A DNA stretch of 64,000 nt from Antrihabitans cavernicola (GTDB taxonomy: Bacteria > Actinomycetota > Actinomycetes > Mycobacteriales > Mycobacteriaceae), in the NCBI RefSeq assembly GCF_008297975.1, contig NZ_VLNY01000016.1, positions 33,147 to 97,146 on the forward strand, written 5' to 3'. The position numbers and the translations under genes are program-made. Below the pieces are notes generated by a model. It searched no databases. It was not told the origin of the DNA and saw only the letters and a program-made list of their open reading frames with translations. Numbering within the stretch: the stretch's first letter is position 1; every line of letters begins with the position of its first letter. Positions 50,762 to 59,560 of this stretch are shown in pieces.

Positions 50762-51621
50762 TGGCGGTCCACACGCTCAACCGGCCCATTGCGCTGACCG
50801 GTGACAAGGCAGTCGACGCGCCGTTGGCAAGGCGAAAAGCCAAGGGTCGCAGACTCGGTCCCGGTCGCCCTATTCCGTTCGGGCACGCGATCGGCCCGAT
50901 CATCCTGTTCGCAACCTGGATCATCACCTCCGCGACCGGTGTGCTCGACCCGGAAACCCTGCCGTCACCGCTGACGGTCTTCCACACCGGGGCCGACCTC
51001 TGGCGCGACGGCACCCTGCAAAGCAACCTGCTGACATCGATTCAGCGAGCCGGAATTTCGCTGGTTCTCGGCATCGCGATCGGCCTTGTGTTGGCGCTGG
51101 TCGCCGGCCTCAGCCGAATCGGTGAAGCGCTGGTGGACGGCCCGATCCAGATCAAACGCGCCATCCCGACGCTCGCGCTGATCCCGCTGTTCATCGTGTG
51201 GTTCGGCATCGGCGAGTCGATGAAGATCATCGTCATCACCACCAGTGTCCTGATCCCCGTGTACATCAACACTCACGCCCAACTGCGCGGCGTCGACGGC
51301 AGACACGTGGAACTCGCTGAAACCGTGGGCCTTTCGCGGTGGCAATTCATTCGCAAGATTGCCTTGCCCGGATCGTTGCCCGGCTTCTTCACCGGCGTGC
51401 GCATGGCCGTCACCATCTCCTGGCTGGCGCTGGTGGTGGTCGAACAGGTCAACGCCACCAGCGGCATCGGCTACCTGATGACGCAGGCCCGAACCTACGG
51501 ACAGATCGACGTGATTGTGGTGGGGCTGGTCATCTACGCACTGTTCGGCCTCTTCGGCGATCTCGTCGTGCGCGCAGTGGAACGGAGGGCGCTGGTATGG
51601 CGACAGACGTTGGCGGACTGA
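50761..51621 (+). CDS. ABC transporter permease (SsuC-like)
   Basis: 286 residues from ATG 50761. About six helices. The EAA loop facing the ATPase is HVELAETVGLSRWQFIRKIALPGSLPGFFTGVR. N-terminal segment is basic and Pro-rich (RRKAKGRRLGPGRPIPF). SsuC/TauC-type features include RAIPTLALIPLFIVWFGIGESMKI and TSGIGYLMTQARTYGQIDV. It overlaps the ATPase gene by 25 bp. Forms the membrane channel for the lipoprotein-captured substrate. Confidence 0.92.
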   Translation: MAVHTLNRPIALTGDKAVDAPLARRKAKGRRLGPGRPIPFGHAIGPIILFATWIITSATGVLDPETLPSPLTVFHTGADLWRDGTLQSNLLTSIQRAGISLVLGIAIGLVLALVAGLSRIGEALVDGPIQIKRAIPTLALIPLFIVWFGIGESMKIIVITTSVLIPVYINTHAQLRGVDGRHVELAETVGLSRWQFIRKIALPGSLPGFFTGVRMAVTISWLALVVVEQVNATSGIGYLMTQARTYGQIDVIVVGLVIYALFGLFGDLVVRAVERRALVWRQTLAD

Positions 51622-52346
51622 AGAACAGCGGACTGGTACACGCGAGGGACCTGCACCGCGGCTTCGACGGGCGCGCCGTCCTGCAGGGCATCGACCTCGA
51701 CATCGCGCGCGGCGAGTTCGTAGCGCTCCTCGGCCGCAGCGGCTCGGGCAAGAGCACGCTGCTGCGCGCGCTCGCCGAATTGGATTACGACGTACCGGGT
51801 TCCGGCGAGCTGGAAGTTCCGGCCAACAGGGCAGTGGTATTCCAGGACTCCAGGCTGCTGCCGTGGGCCCGAGTCCTCGACAACGTGGTGCTCGGACTGG
51901 CCGGTCGTGACGCCAAAGAACGTGGCCGACAAGCGTTGGCCGAGGTAGGTCTCGCGGGCCGCGAGCGAGCATGGCCCAAAGAGCTCTCCGGTGGCGAACA
52001 GCAGCGAGTTGCGTTGGCGCGCTCTCTTGTTCGTGAGCCTGACCTACTGCTCGCCGATGAACCCTTCGGTGCGCTGGACGCGCTCACCCGAATCAAGATG
52101 CACGTGCTGCTGCAGGAACTCTGCGCCAAGCACCGTCCCGCTGTTCTCCTGGTCACCCACGATGTCGACGAGGCCGTGCTGCTCGCCGACCGCGTTCTGG
52201 TACTGCAGGAGGGGCGAATCGCCGTCGACCAACGCATCGACCTTGCCCGTCCTCGCCGCCATCGTGAACCGGCATTCAACGAATACCGCGAACTACTGCT
52301 CGAAAGTCTGGGCGTAGACCGCGAACCGACAGGAGTACCCGCATGA
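51597..52346 (+). CDS. ABC transporter ATP-binding protein (SsuB-like)
   Basis: 249 residues. Walker A LLGRSGSGKSTLLRAL, Q-loop VVFQDSRLLPWARVLDNV, signature KELSGGEQQRVALARSLV, Walker B LLLADEPFGALDALT and switch His VTHDVDEAVL are all intact. The LLPW motif in the Q-loop region is typical of nitrate/sulfonate/taurine importers. ATG at 51597 lies inside the end of the permease gene. Its stop overlaps the ATG of the following monooxygenase (52343-52346). Confidence 0.95.
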   Translation: MATDVGGLKNSGLVHARDLHRGFDGRAVLQGIDLDIARGEFVALLGRSGSGKSTLLRALAELDYDVPGSGELEVPANRAVVFQDSRLLPWARVLDNVVLGLAGRDAKERGRQALAEVGLAGRERAWPKELSGGEQQRVALARSLVREPDLLLADEPFGALDALTRIKMHVLLQELCAKHRPAVLLVTHDVDEAVLLADRVLVLQEGRIAVDQRIDLARPRRHREPAFNEYRELLLESLGVDREPTGVPA

Positions 52347-53680
52347 CCCGACAGTTGCACTTCAACGCGTTCCTGATGAGCACGGGACATCACGAATCGT
52401 CCTGGCGCCTACCGGAAAGCGATCCCCGTGCCAACACCGACATCGGCCACTTTCGACGACTCGCGCAGATCGCCGAGCGCGGCACCTTCGATTCGATTTT
52501 CTTCGCCGACAGCCCGCAGCTCTTTCAGGACGTCGGCCGTCGGCCCGCCGGTGGGCTCGAGCCGATCCAGGTGCTGGCATCTGTCGCAGGCGTCACCAGT
52601 CGCATCGGCCTGATCGCCACGGCCACAACAAGTTACAACGAGCCGTTCAACCTCGCTCGTGCCTTCGCCTCGCTCGATCACATCTCCGGTGGTCGCGCAG
52701 GTTGGAACGTGGTGACGACCGCGACGGCGGAGGCGGCGCAGAACTTCAACCTCGACACGCTGCCGAACCACCGCGATCGCTACGACCGCGCCGCCGAATT
52801 TCTTCAAGTGGCACAACAGCTGTGGGACAGCTGGGATGACGACGCAATCCTCGCCGACAAAGACGCAGGCGCCTGGGGTGACAACGACAAGGTGAACACC
52901 GTCGACCATAAGGGTCGGTTCTTCGGCGTGCGTGGACCGCTCAACGTGGAACGCTCACCGCAGGGCCATCCGCTGATCGTCCAGGCCGGTTCGTCGGAAG
53001 ACGGCAAGGATCTGGCCGCCAAGTACGCGGAAGCCGTCTTCACGGCCCAGCAGACCCTCGCCGACGCCCAGGCGTTCTACAGCGACCTCAAGAGCCGAGC
53101 AAAGGCGTTGGGGCGCAACCCCGATCACATCATGATCCTGCCCGGCATCGTCCCCATCATCGGTGAGACCCAGGCCCAGGCGCAGGCGCTGGAAAGCGAG
53201 CTCGATCGGTTGATCGTGCCGAAGTACGCGCTGAAGGAACTGGCGAAGACGCTGAAGATCGACCCGTCCGAGCTGTCCCTCGACGAGCAACTGCCCGCGA
53301 ACCTGCCGTCCGAAGATCAGATCGAAGGCGCCAAGAGTCGGTACTCACTGGTCGTCAGTCTTGCCCGCCGCGAGAACCTCACGGTGCGTGAGCTGATCGG
53401 CAGGCTCGGTGGCGGACGAGGTCATCGCACGTTCACCGGCACGCCGGTACAGGTGGCCGACGCGATCACCGAATGGTTCGATTCGGGCGCCGCCGACGGC
53501 TTCAACATCATGCCCGCAGTGCTGCCGTCCGGCCTCGAGGCGTTCGTCGACACCGTGGTGCCGATCCTGCGTGAGCGCGGCCTGTTCCGCACCGACTACA
53601 CCGGCTCGACCCTGCGCGAGCACTACGGCCTGCCCAGGCCGACCAACGTATTCGACAAGACTTTGCAGGAGGTCGGGTAG
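52343..53680 (+). CDS. FMN-dependent monooxygenase (NtaA/SnaA/DszA family), copy 1
   Basis: 445 residues. Bacterial-luciferase-like TIM barrel with LHFNAFLMSTGHHESSWR at the start, FDSIFFADSPQLF, PFNLARAFASLDHISGGRAGWNVVTT and the family's characteristic NFNLDTLPNHRDRYDRAAEF and GRFFGVRGPLNVERSPQGHP blocks. Such enzymes (NtaA, DszA, SnaA) use FMNH2 supplied by a separate reductase to cleave C-N or C-S bonds. Adjacent to a sulfonate-type importer, it probably attacks an organosulfur compound. No reductase gene lies nearby. Confidence 0.92.
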   Translation: MTRQLHFNAFLMSTGHHESSWRLPESDPRANTDIGHFRRLAQIAERGTFDSIFFADSPQLFQDVGRRPAGGLEPIQVLASVAGVTSRIGLIATATTSYNEPFNLARAFASLDHISGGRAGWNVVTTATAEAAQNFNLDTLPNHRDRYDRAAEFLQVAQQLWDSWDDDAILADKDAGAWGDNDKVNTVDHKGRFFGVRGPLNVERSPQGHPLIVQAGSSEDGKDLAAKYAEAVFTAQQTLADAQAFYSDLKSRAKALGRNPDHIMILPGIVPIIGETQAQAQALESELDRLIVPKYALKELAKTLKIDPSELSLDEQLPANLPSEDQIEGAKSRYSLVVSLARRENLTVRELIGRLGGGRGHRTFTGTPVQVADAITEWFDSGAADGFNIMPAVLPSGLEAFVDTVVPILRERGLFRTDYTGSTLREHYGLPRPTNVFDKTLQEVG

Positions 53681-55039
53681 ATGCACGAGACCACGCAGCC
53701 GAGACAGCTCAGCCTCAACGCCTTCATCTATCCCTCCGGCCACCATGAGGCGGCGTGGCGGCACGCCGACAGTGCGCCGGACCGCATCTACGACGTCAGC
53801 TACTACCAGGAAATCGGTCGTACTGCCGAAGCCGCCAAGTTCGACGCCGTCTTCTTCGCCGACGGTCCAGCGCTGCGTCAGAACGTGAAACACTATGCGG
53901 CACCGGGCTTGGAGCCGATCACGCTCCTCACCGCCATTGCCGCGGCGACGACTCATCTCGGACTGATCGCCACCGCATCGACCACGTACTACGAGCCGTA
54001 CAACCTTGCCCGCCTGTTCTCGTCGCTCGATCACATCTCCGGGGGTCGCGCGGGCTGGAACATCGTGACCACCGGAACCGACTTGGCCGCAGCCAATTTC
54101 GGCCTCGCGAAGCATCCAGATCACGCGGAGAGGTACTCGCGTGCCCGCGAGTTCGTCGACGCCGTCGTCGCGCTGTGGGACAGCTGGGAGGACGACGCGA
54201 TCGTCCTCGACACCGAATCCGGTATCTACGCCGATCCGGACAAGATCCACGAAATCAACTACGTCGGTCGCCATCTGCGGGTGCGTGGGCCATTCAATTC
54301 GGCGCGGACACCACAGGGTCACCCGGTGCTGGTGCAGGCAGGTGCGTCGAACGACGGCCGTTCCTTCGCAGGGCAATACGCCGAGGCGATCTTCACCGCG
54401 CATCAGCGGCTCGAAGACGCGCAGGCGTTCTACTCCGACATCAAGGCCCGCGCAGCTTCGTTCGGCCGCAACCCGGAGCACGTGAAGATCCTGCCCGGCA
54501 TCAGCCCGTTCATCGCGGACACCGAAGCCGAGGCCAAGGCGTTGGAGCGAGAGTTCAACGAGCTCACCGTACCCGCCTACGGGCTGGGTCAGCTACGGAA
54601 CCTGGTCGGGAAAGACCTGGATCACCTGGATCTCGACGGCCCCGTTCCCGTCGAATTGTTCGGCGATGCAGGCGATGTCACCGACAACTCGCGCAGTCGG
54701 CTGCAGGTGATCGCGGGAATCGTGCAACGCGAGAAGCCGACGGTGCGTGGATTGCTGCACCGTCTTGCCGGTGCCCGCGGGCACCGCGTCTTCGTCGGCA
54801 CCCCGGAGCAGGTCGCCGACACCATCGAGGAATGGTTCACCAAGGGAGCCGCTGACGGCTTCAACGTGATGCCTCCGTATTACCCAGGCGGTCTCGAAGT
54901 CTTTGCGAAGACGGTGGTTCCGATCCTGCAGGAGCGTGGGCTTTTCCGCACCGAATACACGGGCACTACGTTGCGCGATCACTTCGGGCTGCCTCGGCCG
55001 GAAAGTCAGTTCGCGGGCCGCGCTGCGGCGGCGCAGTGA
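53681..55039 (+). CDS. FMN-dependent monooxygenase (NtaA/SnaA/DszA family), copy 2
   Basis: 452 residues with the same layout as copy 1 (LSLNAFIYPSGHHEAAWRH, KFDAVFFADGPAL, NLARLFSSLDHISGGRAGWN, ERYSRAREFVDAVVALWDSW). ATG directly follows the stop of copy 1 (53680/53681), so the two are cotranscribed and probably coupled. Divergence from copy 1 indicates distinct substrates or successive steps rather than simple dosage. Conserved cofactor and barrel motifs imply that both are active. FMNH2 must be supplied from elsewhere. Confidence 0.92.
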   Translation: MHETTQPRQLSLNAFIYPSGHHEAAWRHADSAPDRIYDVSYYQEIGRTAEAAKFDAVFFADGPALRQNVKHYAAPGLEPITLLTAIAAATTHLGLIATASTTYYEPYNLARLFSSLDHISGGRAGWNIVTTGTDLAAANFGLAKHPDHAERYSRAREFVDAVVALWDSWEDDAIVLDTESGIYADPDKIHEINYVGRHLRVRGPFNSARTPQGHPVLVQAGASNDGRSFAGQYAEAIFTAHQRLEDAQAFYSDIKARAASFGRNPEHVKILPGISPFIADTEAEAKALEREFNELTVPAYGLGQLRNLVGKDLDHLDLDGPVPVELFGDAGDVTDNSRSRLQVIAGIVQREKPTVRGLLHRLAGARGHRVFVGTPEQVADTIEEWFTKGAADGFNVMPPYYPGGLEVFAKTVVPILQERGLFRTEYTGTTLRDHFGLPRPESQFAGRAAAAQ

Positions 55040-55052
55040 TTCTCTTCAAGCA

Positions 55053-56264
55053 GTGACAGCCACCGAATCGGACTGTCGCAGAACAGAGCCCGTTCGCCTG
55101 CGGGCGATGACCCTGCAGGTCTTCCTTCCTGCCGCGGTGTTCGGCCTCGGCCAAGGTGCCGCAACGCCGATCTTCGCGTTGCGCGCGCTGGAACTCGGGG
55201 CGTCGACCGCGGTGGCCGGCGTGATCATCGCGCTGTCCGGCCTCGGCATGGTGCTCGGCGATCTACCGGCGGGTCGTGCCGTGTCGCGGATCGGCGAGCG
55301 CTGGTCGGTGGTGCTCGGCTCGGCGCTCGGTGCCGTGGGCGTTGTCCTGTGCATCTCCGCGTGGAACGTCACCGTGCTCGGCGTCGGCATGCTGCTGCTC
55401 GGTGTCGCAAATGCGGTGTGGGGGTTGGCCCGTCAGTCCTACGTGGTGTCGGCGGTGCCGATCGCCGACCGTGGCCGGGCGCTGTCGACGCTGGCGGGCT
55501 CGATGCGTCTCGGCTTCTTCGTCGGTCCGTTTCTCGGTGCGGGCGTTGTACATTGGGTGGGGCTGAGCGGCGGACTCTGGGTGCAACTGATCGCGATTGT
55601 CGCCTCCGGCGGGTTGATGGCCACGCTGCCGGACGGCGAGATCGCCGACGGTCGAGGCCCGGTTCGCTCGCTGGCATCGGTGATCGTAGAGCACCGCAGG
55701 CTGCTGGGGACACTCGGGTCCGGCGCCTTGGCGATGGGTGCATCGCGCGCCTCCCGAACGGCACTACTGCCGCTGTGGGCCGCGCATATCGGCATGAGCG
55801 CATCGACCACCAGCCTGATCTTCGGCGTCAGCGGCGCCGTGGACGTCCTGATGTCCTATCCCTCCGGACTGCTGATGGACAGGCTGGGGCGCCGCGCGGT
55901 CGCGGTCCCGTCGATGGTGGTGTTCGGACTCGGCTACCTGGTTTTGCCCCTCTCCACCGGCACGCTGACCATGGGTTGCGTAGCTGTGCTGCTCGGCTTG
56001 GCTAACGGACTCAGCAACGGCGTCATGATGACGATCGGCGCAGACGCAGCACCGGACGGATACCGCGCCGAATTCCTCGGTGCGTGGCGGCTGACCCACG
56101 ACGTCGGCATGTTCACCGGGCCGATCGTGGTCGGCGTGATCAGCGGTGTTGCCGCGTTGGGAGTTGCCGCGGCTGTTCTCGGTGGTTCGGCGATGCTGGG
56201 CGCAGGCGCGTTCGCGCGGTGGACGCGAAGAACCATCCGAGGTCGGCCACCGCGCGATCGATGA
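55053..56264 (+). CDS. MFS transporter
   Basis: 403 residues from GTG 55053, 14 bp past the second monooxygenase. Twelve helices. Loop 2-3 reads GDLPAGRAVSRIGERWSVV (MFS signature), and a second copy in the middle reads LLMDRLGRRAVAVP, the usual mirrored pattern. Ends in a basic WTRRTIRGRPPRDR tail. Its position at the end of the ABC/monooxygenase operon suggests export of a product or uptake of a related compound. Its 3' end overlaps the convergent hydrolase gene by 125 bp. Confidence 0.85.
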   Translation: MTATESDCRRTEPVRLRAMTLQVFLPAAVFGLGQGAATPIFALRALELGASTAVAGVIIALSGLGMVLGDLPAGRAVSRIGERWSVVLGSALGAVGVVLCISAWNVTVLGVGMLLLGVANAVWGLARQSYVVSAVPIADRGRALSTLAGSMRLGFFVGPFLGAGVVHWVGLSGGLWVQLIAIVASGGLMATLPDGEIADGRGPVRSLASVIVEHRRLLGTLGSGALAMGASRASRTALLPLWAAHIGMSASTTSLIFGVSGAVDVLMSYPSGLLMDRLGRRAVAVPSMVVFGLGYLVLPLSTGTLTMGCVAVLLGLANGLSNGVMMTIGADAAPDGYRAEFLGAWRLTHDVGMFTGPIVVGVISGVAALGVAAAVLGGSAMLGAGAFARWTRRTIRGRPPRDR

Positions 56265-56925
56265 GGTCGACCACCGCATCAGGCTGAGATGCCAACGATG
56301 CATGGCTGGCCGCGAGCTCGATCGTGTGGCGCGGACTCATGCGTTGCGCCATCCGACGTTCGTTGTCCGGGTGGATCATTCGATCATCGGTGGATACCTG
56401 ATACCAGGTCGGCTTGTTCTTCCACGCCGGTGCCGTGACGTTGTCGCCGAATGTCGAACCGAGCGGCGCCTTCTGCGTCACAGCCATCACGAGTGCCTCG
56501 TCGGCGGTCAGGTCCTGACAGAAGCTTTCGTGGAACTTGTCCTGCTCCACCCACAGGTAACCGTCGGAATCGGGCTTGATGTTGTCGAACGCGGCAGGCG
56601 GCATCTCCTGGCTGATCTGCCCCGGGCTCTCGCCGGCATCCGGCGCGAAGGCCGCGATGTAGACCAGGCCGACCACGTTCGGCAGATCACCCGCCTCCGT
56701 GATGACCGCACCGCCGTAGGAATGTCCAACCAGCAACACCGGGCCGTCCACCTGCTTGATCATCTGTTGCGTACGTGCGGCATCGTCGGCCAGCGAGGTG
56801 AGGGGATTTTCCACCGCGAACAGCGACCCGTATCCGCGTTTGCGCAGCTCGACGATGGCTTTTGCCCAATGCGCAGCCCCGCCCCAGAATCCGTGCACCA
56901 GAACGATTGTTGGTTGTGTCGACAT
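56140..56925 (-). CDS. Alpha/beta-hydrolase
   Basis: 261 residues. VLVHGFWGGAAHW oxyanion region, nucleophile elbow GHSYGG with Ser near residue 69, acid in STDDRMIHP and catalytic His in ELAASHASLAS give a complete triad. The fold resembles the small esterase group (with HNL-like cap-less members) often called alpha/beta hydrolase fold-6. The last ~30 residues (TARTRLRPASPNHREQPR) are basic and Pro-rich and lie within the 125-bp overlap with the convergent MFS gene, probably a recent C-terminal extension. Substrate unknown. It lies next to and on the same strand as a P450. Confidence 0.85.
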   Translation of the reverse strand: MSTQPTIVLVHGFWGGAAHWAKAIVELRKRGYGSLFAVENPLTSLADDAARTQQMIKQVDGPVLLVGHSYGGAVITEAGDLPNVVGLVYIAAFAPDAGESPGQISQEMPPAAFDNIKPDSDGYLWVEQDKFHESFCQDLTADEALVMAVTQKAPLGSTFGDNVTAPAWKNKPTWYQVSTDDRMIHPDNERRMAQRMSPRHTIELAASHASLASQPDAVVDLIDRAVADLGWFFASTARTRLRPASPNHREQPRQLPTRQHR

Positions 56926-56958
56926 AGTTGTGACCTCCGGATCGAGTGGCTGGACCTG

Positions 56959-58173
56959 TCAAGTGTGGTCCGGTGTCGCCACGGTTACCAGGTCCAGTTT
57001 CAGATGCCGTCGAACGAAAATGCTCGGCAACCACTGTGCCGCGTCGGGGGTGGGGGCCAGGGCGAACTCACTCGTCGCGTCGAGTAGCGCACTCAGCGAA
57101 ATTCGCGCTTCGAGGCGGGCCAACGCCGCCCCGACGCAGAAGTGTGCGCCCTTTCCGAATGCCAAGTGCGCGCGGAGATTCGGACGATCCAAACGGATCT
57201 GGTCGGGATCGTCGAACGCGCGGGGATCGCGGTTGGCCGCGCCCCACAGCAACAACAGATGGCTGCCCGCCGGTAGTCGCACGCCGCCGAGGGTGGTATC
57301 GGCTACGACGTGGCGATGATGCCCGCGAAACGGCGACTCGAGACGCAGCGCTTCCTCCAAGAAGGAGGCCAGCAGGTCGCGATCGACCCGAATCCGTTGT
57401 TGCAGTGCGGTATCGAGAGCAAGCATGCGAACTGCATTGCCGATCAGACCCGCCGTGGATTCCCCACCGGCGCCCACGAGTTGGACCAGCATGAGCACCG
57501 CGACAGTACTGTCGAGATCACCCGCGAAATGTGCGCGTGCGAGGTCGCCGAGCAAAGTGTCCGTCGGCGACGCACCGGCGAGTTCGAGCTTGCTGCGCAG
57601 GTAGTCGGCCAATGCGGCGGCAGCGGTGACAACCGCGCCTAGCCGGTCTTCCGCCGTGACGCCGCCCAGCAGTTCGGTACTGGCATAACCCCATTCGACC
57701 AACTGGGGCACGTCCTGCTCGGGTAGCCCGATCAGCCGAGCGACGATGGTCATCGGCAGGCGATCGCCCACCGCAGACATCCACTCGATCCGATTGTCGT
57801 GCATGCCATCGGTAATCAGCTCCGCGGCCATCGCCTCGATTGCCGGTTCGAGCGCTCGAATTCGCTTCGCCACCAACGTAGGCAGCACCAGCTTGCGCTG
57901 CGCCATGTGCGTCGGATCGTCGCCGGTTGCCAGCACGTGAATTGCCTGGCCCGCACCGTCGAGATCGAACACCGTTGCTTTGCCGTTCGGTCGCTGCACC
58001 AACGCGGCGGTCAGATGCGACGAGAAGTCCGCGGGCCTGTTGACCGCCTCCATGACCAGATCCCAAGTCGAGACGAGATAGAAATCGGTGCAGCTCACCC
58101 GATGGACCGGGTCGCTCGTGCGCAACCGCTCGTACATCGCATAGGGATCGTCGAGCTCGGTGAAGGCTGTCAT
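56959..58173 (-). CDS. Cytochrome P450
   Basis: 404 residues, bacterial class I size. Haem ligand C346 in FGKGAHFCVGAALARLE, ExxR in EEALRLESPFR and the oxygen-binding helix VGAGGESTAG (A/G-G-x-E-S-T variant of AGxDTT) are present. The Ser in place of Thr after the acidic residue is a minor variant. Electron partners (ferredoxin, reductase) are not encoded nearby. Divergent from the TetR gene by about 170 bp, so the TetR protein may regulate it together with the hydrolase. Substrate unknown. Confidence 0.93.
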   Translation of the reverse strand: MTAFTELDDPYAMYERLRTSDPVHRVSCTDFYLVSTWDLVMEAVNRPADFSSHLTAALVQRPNGKATVFDLDGAGQAIHVLATGDDPTHMAQRKLVLPTLVAKRIRALEPAIEAMAAELITDGMHDNRIEWMSAVGDRLPMTIVARLIGLPEQDVPQLVEWGYASTELLGGVTAEDRLGAVVTAAAALADYLRSKLELAGASPTDTLLGDLARAHFAGDLDSTVAVLMLVQLVGAGGESTAGLIGNAVRMLALDTALQQRIRVDRDLLASFLEEALRLESPFRGHHRHVVADTTLGGVRLPAGSHLLLLWGAANRDPRAFDDPDQIRLDRPNLRAHLAFGKGAHFCVGAALARLEARISLSALLDATSEFALAPTPDAAQWLPSIFVRRHLKLDLVTVATPDHT

Positions 58174-58307
58174 TCCCCGATCGTCGGGTCCGGCGGAACC
58201 GCCGTCAACAGCTCCGGAACAACTGAGAATTCGGCTGATATCTGGGCGGCCGGTCTATCTCATCGAAAGTGTTTGAACTGCAGTTATCCGGTACGCTTGT
58301 CAGTATT

Positions 58308-58328
58308 CTGTCTCACTGTGCGACACAG
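58308..58328 (+). promoter_or_regulatory. Possible TetR operator near the TetR start
   Basis: CTGTCTC-N7-GACACAG, one mismatch in 7-bp arms, centred about 26 bp upstream of the GTG at 58344. It could serve the tetR gene and, further away, the divergent P450. The spacer is longer than usual for TetR, so confidence is low. Confidence 0.25.
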
Positions 58329-58343
58329 ATCGGACTTCGTATC

Positions 58344-58922
58344 GTGCCTCCAACCCGTCGAGACTGGCTGGTCGGCGGCAACCGTGAAGCCTTGGCCGTC
58401 GAGCGCATTCTCGGCGCCGCCGCCAAGCTGATCGCCCGCGACGGGCCGGCCGCCATCGACATCGACGCCATCGCAGCCGCCGCAGGGTGCTCCCGTGCGA
58501 CGGTCTATCGCTACGTCGGAGGCAAATCCGCCATCGCCGACGCCGTGCTGACTCGCGCCGCGGCTCGAATCGGCGATCGGGTCGCACGAGCCGTGTCGCC
58601 GTTGACCGGGCGTGAGCGATTCGTCACCGCGATCACCGCATCGCTCGCCGCGGTTCGCGGCGATCCCGTCGCGTCGCAACTACTGGACCGCACGTCGTCG
58701 ACGACGGTGAACGAATATCTGCTGCGAGCACCCGAGTTGGCAACCACCGCAGCCACGCTCGCCGGCATCGATGCTGCCGACGATCCGCTTGCTGCGCAAT
58801 GGGTGGTGCGGGTGGTGCTGTCGTTCCTGTCGTGGCCTGCCGAAACGCCCGACGTCGAAAGGCAGCTGATCGAGCGATTCGTCGCTACCGCATATGAGCC
58901 GAATGGACCTCGTCGACCGTGA
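58344..58922 (+). CDS. TetR-family transcriptional regulator
   Basis: 192 residues from GTG 58344 (frame open to 58269). HTH is ILGAAAKLIARDGPAAIDIDAIAAAAGCSRATVYRYVGGKSAIADAVL, characteristic TetR with TVYRYVGGK. The ligand-binding helical domain follows (LTGRERFVTAITASLAAVRG...). Divergent from the P450 and beside DedA genes. Its 3' end overlaps the convergent DedA gene by 38 bp. Probable self-regulation and control of the P450, from location. Confidence 0.88.
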   Translation: MPPTRRDWLVGGNREALAVERILGAAAKLIARDGPAAIDIDAIAAAAGCSRATVYRYVGGKSAIADAVLTRAAARIGDRVARAVSPLTGRERFVTAITASLAAVRGDPVASQLLDRTSSTTVNEYLLRAPELATTAATLAGIDAADDPLAAQWVVRVVLSFLSWPAETPDVERQLIERFVATAYEPNGPRRP

Positions 58923-59556
58923 CGGACTCCGGCTCCTTGGCCATTTCCTGGCGGTAGTGCCACACGCCGACGCCGATGCCAGCCAACAACACCACAACCA
59001 TCACGGCGAGCACGGTGGGCATCAGCCACGACACGCGTTCGATGAAGGTGCCCGCGTAATAGCCGACCATGATCAGAACCGGTGCCCACACAATGGCTCC
59101 GAGCGTGCTGGCGATCGTGTACTTGCGGTGATCCATCTTCGCGGCACCGGCGACCAGCGGGCAGAACGTACGGACCCAGGGGATCCAGCGTGAGATCAGC
59201 ACCGCCCAGAAGCCGTGCCGATCCAGCATCACGTTCACGCGGTGCAGATTGTGGGTGTTCAGATACTTGCCCTCTTTGCGTACCAACAACTTCGAGCCAC
59301 CGCGATGGCCGATCACGTAGCCGACCTGATTGCCTGCGACCGCGGCGATCATCGTGCCCGCGGACAGCGCCCACGCCTGCTCGCTCCCCGCATGCGACGA
59401 CAGCACGATGCCCGCCGTGATCAGCAGCGAATCACCGGGCAGAAACAAGCCGACGATCAGCGCGCATTCGAGGAAGACGAAGGTGAACACGATCGCCCAC
59501 ACGACAAGCGGGCCCGCGGTTTCGAGGGCCTCGAAACCGCCGGCGAAGGTGCTCAC
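58885..59556 (-). CDS. DedA-family membrane protein
   Basis: About 223 residues from GTG 59556 (4 bp after the upstream DedA stop; an in-frame ATG at 59613 would overlap that gene by 53 bp, and no clear ribosome site decides). DedA signature: LECALIVGLFLPGDSLLITAG, AGNQVGYVIGHRGG, then FWAVLISRWIPWVRTFCPLVAGAAKM (R-x-x-P-x-x-R-x-x-x-P-x-x-A-G). Four or more helices. DedA proteins act as undecaprenyl-phosphate or phosphatidyl-lipid flippases/transporters in bacteria. Coupled with the next DedA gene. Its tail overlaps tetR by 38 bp. Confidence 0.85.
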   Translation of the reverse strand: MSTFAGGFEALETAGPLVVWAIVFTFVFLECALIVGLFLPGDSLLITAGIVLSSHAGSEQAWALSAGTMIAAVAGNQVGYVIGHRGGSKLLVRKEGKYLNTHNLHRVNVMLDRHGFWAVLISRWIPWVRTFCPLVAGAAKMDHRKYTIASTLGAIVWAPVLIMVGYYAGTFIERVSWLMPTVLAVMVVVLLAGIGVGVWHYRQEMAKEPESVTVDEVHSAHMR

Positions 59557-59560
59557 CGGT

